NCBI GenBank assembly: GCA_025935235.1
Contig: JAICVT010000168.1
Location: forward strand, 1-9,396
Origin: Ktedonobacterales bacterium
GTDB taxonomy: Bacteria > Chloroflexota > Ktedonobacteria > Ktedonobacterales > JADMIN01
Direction: 5' to 3'
DNA: 9,396 nt
Under the pieces are notes generated by a model. That model did not search any database and was not told the DNA's origin. It saw nothing but the letters and a program-made list of their open reading frames with translations. This document shows, piece by piece, positions 5,721-9,396 of this stretch (the stretch's first letter is position 1; each line of letters begins with the position of its first letter). The position numbers and the translations under genes are program-made.

Positions 5721-6794
5721 TCAGCCCGCGCGCTGCGCCGCCTCCGCGCCCGACTCGCCCGGCTCAACCTCCGGCTCGGTGGTCGCTTTGGCGCGGACCG
5801 GCAGATGCTGGTCGAGGTATGCTCTGGCCTGCTCGTAGGCGATGTCTATCCAGCCGGCGGCGTGGTCGAAGTCCAGCGCGGCTTCGTTCATCGTGCTGGT
5901 GGGCCGCAGGACATGAATCTCGACACCGGCAGGCGCCTGCGCGATGGTGCGATCGAGCTGATAGCGTCCCATCATCGTCGCCGTGCGCTCCAGGATCACC
6001 GCCAGCGCGTGCGCGTTGGGCTGGCGGCCGTTGCGCGGCGTGCGCTGGATCAGCGCTTGCAGCTCCTCTTCCAGCTCCGGCGTCACCTCATAGCCAGCGT
6101 CCAGCACGAAGATGCGCCGCGCCCCCATTGCAATCGCCGCGTCGAGGCTGGAGCTTTCGAGCGCGCCGCCATCCACGAAAATCTCGCCGTGGATGCGCAC
6201 CGGAGGGAAGATGCCCGGGATGGCGGCGGAGGCCAGTAGCGCCAGTTCCATCCGCCCGCGCCCGAAGACGGTGATGCCACCAGACGAGAGATTCGACGCG
6301 ATCACGCGGAAGGGAACCTGTGTCTGCTCGAAGCGCGCGCCCGCCAGATGCTCGTTGAAAAGTTGGCGCAGCCCGGCGTCGCCATAGAGCGACGGATAGC
6401 CCATCGTGACGCGGCGGATGGCGGCGACCGCGTAGGCGCCCGCGAAGGCGGAGGCCGCCGTCGGCAGGTGCGGCTCCCAGCCCAGCAAGATGCGGCTGGT
6501 GCTCAGCCCGCGCCAGACACGCTCGAGCGTCTCGACGCCGCGCTCGGTCGGATCCATCGCCAGCACAGCGCCATTCCACGAGCCGATGGAGGTGCCGACG
6601 ATCACATCAGGCGTCTCGCCGCGCTCGATCAGCGCCTTGAGCGAGCCGACCTGCACGGCGCCACGCGCGCCCCCGCTGGAGAGCACGAAGGCGGTGTAGT
6701 CGCGCCATCCGGGCCTGCGCGCGGGCCGCTGCTCTCTCAAGACTTCCGGCGTCCGCTCAGCCTCAGTTTCTACCTCAGTCAATGTCTCGTCCAC
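5721..6794 (-). CDS. Patatin-like phospholipase family protein
   Basis: This is a predicted serine lipid acyl hydrolase of 357 residues. The oxyanion-hole motif is SSGGARGAVQVG (39-50). The nucleophile elbow GTSIG (67-71) holds catalytic S69, and the dyad Asp is D208 in VDGG (207-210). This Ser-Asp dyad order and spacing are characteristic of patatins. Residues 1-30 form a charged, probably disordered leader, and about 335-357 an acidic tail. There is no signal peptide or clear membrane helix, so it probably acts in the cytoplasm or at the inner membrane face. The substrate (phospholipid or other acyl ester) is not determined. The GTG start is supported by GGGAGG, about 9 nt upstream. No good promoter was found directly before it. 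It could be read from the SDR operon upstream or from its own weak promoter in the 259-nt gap. Confidence 0.9.
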   Translation of the reverse strand: MDETLTEVETEAERTPEVLREQRPARRPGWRDYTAFVLSSGGARGAVQVGSLKALIERGETPDVIVGTSIGSWNGAVLAMDPTERGVETLERVWRGLSTSRILLGWEPHLPTAASAFAGAYAVAAIRRVTMGYPSLYGDAGLRQLFNEHLAGARFEQTQVPFRVIASNLSSGGITVFGRGRMELALLASAAIPGIFPPVRIHGEIFVDGGALESSSLDAAIAMGARRIFVLDAGYEVTPELEEELQALIQRTPRNGRQPNAHALAVILERTATMMGRYQLDRTIAQAPAGVEIHVLRPTSTMNEAALDFDHAAGWIDIAYEQARAYLDQHLPVRAKATTEPEVEPGESGAEAAQRAG

Positions 6795-6938
6795 GTCGGT
6801 GTCCCTCCCGTGCGCGCCGTTGCGCTCGCCAGTCGCTCCATCACGGAGGCATGTGCGCGTGAACTCGCCGCAATCAGGTCAACCAGTTGTCTTTTACATC
6901 TTAGTACGAAGGGGGCGACGTTCGGTTCCCTCCGCGCG

Positions 6939-6958
6939 TATAATTGCGGAAGTCGCAA
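6939..6958. promoter_or_regulatory. TATAAT with adjoining inverted repeat TTGCG-N5-CGCAA
   Basis: A consensus TATAAT (6939-6944, plus strand) runs directly into a perfect 5-bp inverted repeat, TTGCG (6944-6948) and CGCAA (6954-6958). This is the usual geometry of a repressor site over a promoter. The TATAAT points toward 7054, antisense to the PNPOx-like gene, and lacks a -35, so its use is uncertain. Confidence 0.35.
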
Positions 6959-6979
6959 ACGGCGAGCCAGAACCGGCGG

Positions 6980-7012
6980 CCCTCACCCCAGCCCTCTCCC
7001 AGAGGGAGAGGG
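6980..7012. repeat. Palindromic intergenic element (CCCTCTCCC / GGGAGAGGG)
   Basis: CCCTCTCCC (6992-7000) and GGGAGAGGG (7004-7012) form a perfect 9-bp stem with the 3-nt loop AGA. They are preceded by CCCTCACCCC (6980-6989). I recall closely similar palindromes as widespread intergenic repeats in many bacteria. No T-run follows on either strand, so a REP-like or RNA-stability element is more likely than a classic terminator. It lies 41 nt beyond the stop of the PNPOx-like gene. Confidence 0.6.
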
Positions 7013-7053
7013 AGCAGGAGCGTTACCGCCAGTCACGAGGCGCCTGAGCCGCC

Positions 7054-7476
7054 TCAGTGCGAACTGTTGATCTTGTCCCAGGGGATTGCGGGCCGCGACA
7101 GGCCGCGCCGCTCCAGATAGCGCTTCGCCGTCCGGCGCAGCCCCAGCGTACCCTTCACCTCATCGAGCGGGCTGCCGATGCCCTGACCCGGAATGAAGGC
7201 GCTGGGCCGGAAGACCCAGCCGGAGGCGTCGCGATCCAGACGACCGCGCGCCAGGAACGCTTTCAGGTTCCAGGTCTGCTCGTTGTGCGAGTGGCCCAGG
7301 ATGGAGGCCGGGCCTTCGCGCGGTGCCAGCCCGGCGGGTGGATCGAAGCGCAATAGCTCGGCGCGATCATCGGGGCGCGGCGCGATGCGCGCGCTGGCCG
7401 GGTAGCCGTTCTCGTCCACCCAATTGAGGACGACGGTGGGGAAGAGCGCGAGCGCCTTGCGTAGCTCACTCCACAT
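7054..7476 (-). CDS. PNPOx-like split-barrel protein (second of a pair)
   Basis: A small protein of 140 residues whose pattern suggests a pyridoxamine 5'-phosphate oxidase-like FMN- or F420-binding split barrel: FPTVVLNWVDENGYPASARI (12-31) resembles the first barrel strands, and PASILGHSHNEQTWN (56-70) a later conserved strand and turn. The domain call is moderate, because key cofactor residues are not obvious; the C-terminal third (about 100-140) is basic and unassigned. The ATG at 7476 is well supported by GGAGG, 6 nt upstream. An in-frame extension to 7536 would be Arg-rich read-through of the upstream gene and is not preferred. The gene overlaps the upstream PNPOx-like gene by 11 nt, so translation is probably coupled. 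The pair may work as a heteromer. Confidence 0.8.
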   Translation of the reverse strand: MWSELRKALALFPTVVLNWVDENGYPASARIAPRPDDRAELLRFDPPAGLAPREGPASILGHSHNEQTWNLKAFLARGRLDRDASGWVFRPSAFIPGQGIGSPLDEVKGTLGLRRTAKRYLERRGLSRPAIPWDKINSSH

Positions 7477-7990
7477 CAGACGCCTCCTTCGTGGACGCCA
7501 TCTCCACTGTGCGCGGAGCCTGGCTGAAGTCGCCATCAGGCCACCAGCGGATGGCGCGCGGCGTGATGTAGATCAGCAGCCGCATGAAGTACCAGTCCAT
7601 CAGCCAGCGCGTAACGACGTTCGCCGAGTAGAGTTTCCCGATCGGTTGCAGGCGATGCAGGCGCGGCCAGTAGACCGCCAGGTCATCGCTCCAGGTGACG
7701 ATCTCGTCGCTGATGGTGGCGTCGCCCTGCACAAGCACAGCGGGCGGATGATCCAGACCGCTGGCGGTCGGGTTGGAGAAGAGCAGCGACACACGCGGCG
7801 TGCGCCGGATGTTGAACGCCTTCTGCGGCAACGCGATGCAGGTCGTAATCAGGAACTGGCCGCGGTCGGGCAGGTAGAGCGGAGCCGTTGGCCAGACGAT
7901 CGGCGCGCCATCTTTCGCCAGCGTGGCGAATTCGCAGGTGTGGAACGCCCGGAAGACGGCCTCGACCGGCTCCGGCAGATTGAGACCCAC
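7466..7990 (-). CDS. PNPOx-family flavin-binding split-barrel protein (first of a pair)
   Basis: The 174 residues begin with a recognisable PNPOx-like barrel: AFHTCEFATLAKDGAPIVWP (15-34), FLITTCIALPQKAFNIRR (46-63, with basic residues expected near the flavin phosphate) and RVSLLFSNP (66-74), then VLVQGDATIS (85-94). The family binds FMN or F420 and reduces or oxidises small molecules, or binds heme; the substrate is unknown. The C-terminal part (about 120-152) is rich in Trp, Tyr and Ile and could be a surface or membrane-contacting helix. The frame opens at a GTG at 8026 without an SD. The GTG at 7990 has GGAGGT 9 nt upstream and is preferred. It follows the SDR gene by 66 nt and overlaps the next gene by 11 nt. 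Confidence 0.85.
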   Translation of the reverse strand: MGLNLPEPVEAVFRAFHTCEFATLAKDGAPIVWPTAPLYLPDRGQFLITTCIALPQKAFNIRRTPRVSLLFSNPTASGLDHPPAVLVQGDATISDEIVTWSDDLAVYWPRLHRLQPIGKLYSANVVTRWLMDWYFMRLLIYITPRAIRWWPDGDFSQAPRTVEMASTKEASDVE

Positions 7991-8056
7991 AGCTTCTTCA
8001 CCTCCCACATCGCTGACTGCGACCACGATCGCCAGATCAGACCAGTAGCAAGCGCA

Positions 8057-8827
8057 TCAGATCGAGATGCCGCCATCCACTACCAGCGTCTGCCCGGTGA
8101 TGTAGCTGGAGGCGGGGGCGCTGAGGAAGATGAAGGCGCCGCGCAGCTCCTCCAGATCGCCCAGGCGGCCCAGCGCCGTGCGCGCCTCGAACCGCTCGCG
8201 ATAGGCGTTGATGCTGGCGGCGGCCATGCGGGTGGGGAACCAGCCCGGCGCGATGGCATTGACATTGACGCCGCGCCGCCCCCACTCCATCGCCAGCGCG
8301 CGCGTGAAGCTGATGACGCCCGCCTTGCTGGTGTTGTAGGCGATGGTGTGGACGCCGTTGGGGTCGCCCGCCACCAGCCCCGCCACCGAAGCGACATTGA
8401 TGATGCGCCCGGAGCCGCGCTCCAGCATGTGGCGCCCCACCGCCTGCGACATCAGGAACATGCCGTGCAGGTTGACCTCGATCACCTGCCGCCAGCGCTC
8501 GAAGGGCATCTCTTCGGTGGCCTGGCCCCACGTCTGCCCGGCGTTGTTGATGAGGATGTCCACACGGCCAAAGGCGTCGAGCGCAGTGGCCACCGTGCGG
8601 CTGATGTCGTCGGGCTGGGTGACATCCGCCACCACCCTGGCGCAAGCGATGCCCTGCTGGGTCAGCTCGGCCTCGGTGGGAGCCAGATATTCATCGCGCC
8701 TGCCGGTGATAACGACGCTAGCGCCCGCGCCGCCCAGCGCCTCAGCCGCGACCTTGCCGATGCCGCGCCCGCCGCCGGTGATGAGCGCGACCTGCCCGCT
8801 CAGATCGAAGAGTTGCGGCATCGGCAT
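8057..8827 (-). CDS. SDR family oxidoreductase (NAD(P)-dependent)
   Basis: A classical short-chain dehydrogenase/reductase of 256 residues, a normal length. The cofactor motif is TGGGRGIG (17-24), with two Arg after strand 2 (TGRRDE, 41-46) suggesting NADPH preference. D68 (ADVT) contacts adenine. NNAG is at 94-97 and N119 in EVNLHG completes the catalytic tetrad. S147 (NVASVAG), Y164 and K168 (YNTSK) form the active site. PGWFPT (194-199) and TGQTLVVDGG (244-253) are typical late motifs. The closest style is the gluconate 5-dehydrogenase / 3-oxoacyl-ACP reductase-like group, but the substrate is not evident. The ATG at 8827 has AGGAGG 6 nt upstream. It heads a three-gene unit with the two PNPOx-like genes and has a good promoter. 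Confidence 0.93.
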   Translation of the reverse strand: MPMPQLFDLSGQVALITGGGRGIGKVAAEALGGAGASVVITGRRDEYLAPTEAELTQQGIACARVVADVTQPDDISRTVATALDAFGRVDILINNAGQTWGQATEEMPFERWRQVIEVNLHGMFLMSQAVGRHMLERGSGRIINVASVAGLVAGDPNGVHTIAYNTSKAGVISFTRALAMEWGRRGVNVNAIAPGWFPTRMAAASINAYRERFEARTALGRLGDLEELRGAFIFLSAPASSYITGQTLVVDGGISI

Positions 8828-8901
8828 GGCGGGCCTCCTGTCCGGATCTGATGAAGTCTGGAAGGGTCGCGGCGCTGGCGCCCACGGTGAGCGCCGCTGT
8901 C

Positions 8902-8930
8902 ATGCTAGCCCGCCTGGCGCCCGCTGTCAA
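8902..8930 (-). promoter_or_regulatory. Sigma-70-type promoter for the SDR operon
   Basis: On the minus strand a perfect -35 TTGACA (8930-8925) is followed by exactly 17 bp and a -10 TAGCAT (8907-8902, 4 of 6). Transcription would start near 8895, giving a leader of about 68 nt before the SDR ATG with its AGGAGG. The -35 lies 37 nt beyond the stop of the upstream hypothetical gene. This is the clearest promoter in the window. Confidence 0.75.
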
Positions 8931-8966
8931 TGCGCGCTGCGTCGTCCATGCGCGGCCAGGCGCGGC

Positions 8967-9329
8967 CTACCACGCGGCGTCATCCGTATCGGGCGCCACA
9001 TCCATGTCTTCCACTGCCTCTACATCCGCTGCCGCATCCACCGCGCCTACCACATCTGGCTCCTGCCCATCGGGAAAGAGGACGTGCCAGCTTTCCTCGA
9101 CCTCGATTGTCACCGTCTCGCTGAGCAGCGGGCGCAGCACGGCCATCCGCAGGCGCCCAGCGCCGCTATCGCCCAGCAGGCTCCGGTGCGTGCGCGCCCG
9201 GCGGCGCTCGCGCAGGTAGCGGCGCTCCCGCGCGGTCATGCCGCCCGCATTGCGCGGAGTATGGTCGCTTGGTGGTTCCTGGTTCTGGTTGTGCCGGCCT
9301 GAAAATAGACCATCATGTGATGCACTCAA
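8967..9329 (-). CDS. Hypothetical protein with basic core and acidic tail
   Basis: I do not recognise a family. From the TTG at 9329 the product has 120 residues. It has a polar, low-complexity leader (about 1-30), then a strongly basic segment TARERRYLRERRRARTHR (about 32-49), a likely structured piece with LRPLLSETVTIEVEESWHVL (about 65-84), and a very acidic, Ala/Asp/Val-rich tail to the end. There is no signal peptide or membrane helix. The TTG start is preferred because AGGAG lies 7 nt upstream, like the strong SDs of its neighbours. The longer frame from the ATG at 9356 (129 residues) has only a weak GGAA, and that ATG sits in the loop of an inverted repeat. The charge pattern could mean nucleic-acid or protein binding, but this is speculation. 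It precedes the SDR operon by 139 nt in the same direction. Confidence 0.6.
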   Translation of the reverse strand: MSASHDGLFSGRHNQNQEPPSDHTPRNAGGMTARERRYLRERRRARTHRSLLGDSGAGRLRMAVLRPLLSETVTIEVEESWHVLFPDGQEPDVVGAVDAAADVEAVEDMDVAPDTDDAAW

Positions 9330-9347
9330 ACGATAACTCCTTCCGTT

Positions 9348-9365
9348 GGAATCCATAGAGATTCC
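9348..9365. repeat. Inverted repeat GGAATC-N6-GATTCC
   Basis: A perfect 6-bp inverted repeat (9348-9353 and 9360-9365) encloses CATAGA, so the minus-strand ATG at 9356 is in the loop. If the TTG at 9329 is the true start, the repeat lies in the leader or promoter just upstream of the SD and could be an operator or an RNA hairpin. Confidence 0.45.
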
Positions 9366-9396
9366 GCTAGAAAGAGCGCCGCAGACGGCATGCCAA

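Larger units (their letters stand above)
6795..7053. other. Intergenic region upstream of the patatin gene
   Basis: This 259-nt spacer lies between two minus-strand genes. It is locally more AT-rich around 6885-6960. It contains a perfect TATAAT on the plus strand (6939-6944), an adjoining inverted repeat (6944-6958), a strong palindrome (6992-7012) and a GAGGCG/CGCCTC hairpin (7037-7055) overlapping the stop of the upstream gene. No convincing minus-strand -35/-10 pair was found for patatin; TTGACC occurs upstream of the start but lacks a -10. No coding ORF was recognised in it. Confidence 0.6.

Noticed and set aside
4777..5838. Plus-strand open frame of 353 codons
   Set aside because: It is a shadow of the response regulator that also reads through the palindrome cluster.
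7037..7055. GAGGCG/CGCCTC hairpin as an intrinsic terminator
   Set aside because: There is no T-run after the stem on either strand, and the stem is short and includes the stop codon.
7477..7536. Extension of the second PNPOx-like gene to 7536
   Set aside because: The added residues are Arg-rich out-of-frame reading of the upstream gene, and the ATG at 7476 has a perfect SD.
7424..8851. Long plus-strand open frame (475 codons)
   Set aside because: It is antisense to the SDR and both PNPOx-like genes, with no recognisable motif.
9388..9395. GGCATGCC palindrome at the right edge
   Set aside because: An 8-bp palindrome is expected by chance in GC-rich DNA, and its context is cut by the window edge.

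Overview
The window is GC-rich, densely packed DNA from a bacterial chromosome. Most starts have a strong Shine-Dalgarno sequence and several starts are GTG or TTG. The mixture of a MacB/LolD-type ABC exporter, a soluble two-component pair, patatin, SDR and PNPOx-like genes, together with intergenic strings of short palindromes, resembles Chloroflexota (Ktedonobacteria-like). That is a guess from style and not a firm assignment. Nine protein genes are supported. All lie on the minus strand except one methyltransferase. I saw no rRNA, tRNA, CRISPR array, transposase or phage gene.

Layout, left to right. Positions 1-2780 (minus) hold an ABC export operon: the ATPase gene (GTG start at 2780) is followed after 26 nt by a large FtsX/MacB-type permease whose C-terminus runs off the left edge. 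A 312-nt divergent intergenic region (2781-3092) separates it from a plus-strand class I SAM-dependent methyltransferase (3093-3929), which has two TTGCGACA direct repeats upstream. The methyltransferase converges on a two-component operon (minus): an OmpR/PhoB-type response regulator (4693-5478) followed by a small soluble histidine kinase (3921-4673). The stops of methyltransferase and kinase overlap by 9 nt. Positions 5479-5720 hold a 13-bp triplicated repeat over the likely regulator promoter and a mosaic of small palindromes. A patatin-like lipase follows (5721-6794, minus), with a 259-nt upstream region containing a 9-bp-stem palindrome and an operator-like inverted repeat next to a TATAAT.

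Positions 7054-8827 (minus) form a three-gene unit: an SDR oxidoreductase and two PNPOx-like split-barrel proteins, the last two overlapping by 11 nt. It is driven by a clear TTGACA-17-TAGCAT promoter (8902-8930). A short hypothetical gene (8967-9329, minus) closes the window.

No strikingly new multi-gene system is evident. The most unusual part is the two-component operon. Its kinase has no sensor domain and an altered H-box. Short tandem repeats mark its three gene borders: upstream of the regulator, at the regulator/kinase junction and at the kinase end. A 7-codon mini-ORF appears to link the regulator stop to the kinase start.
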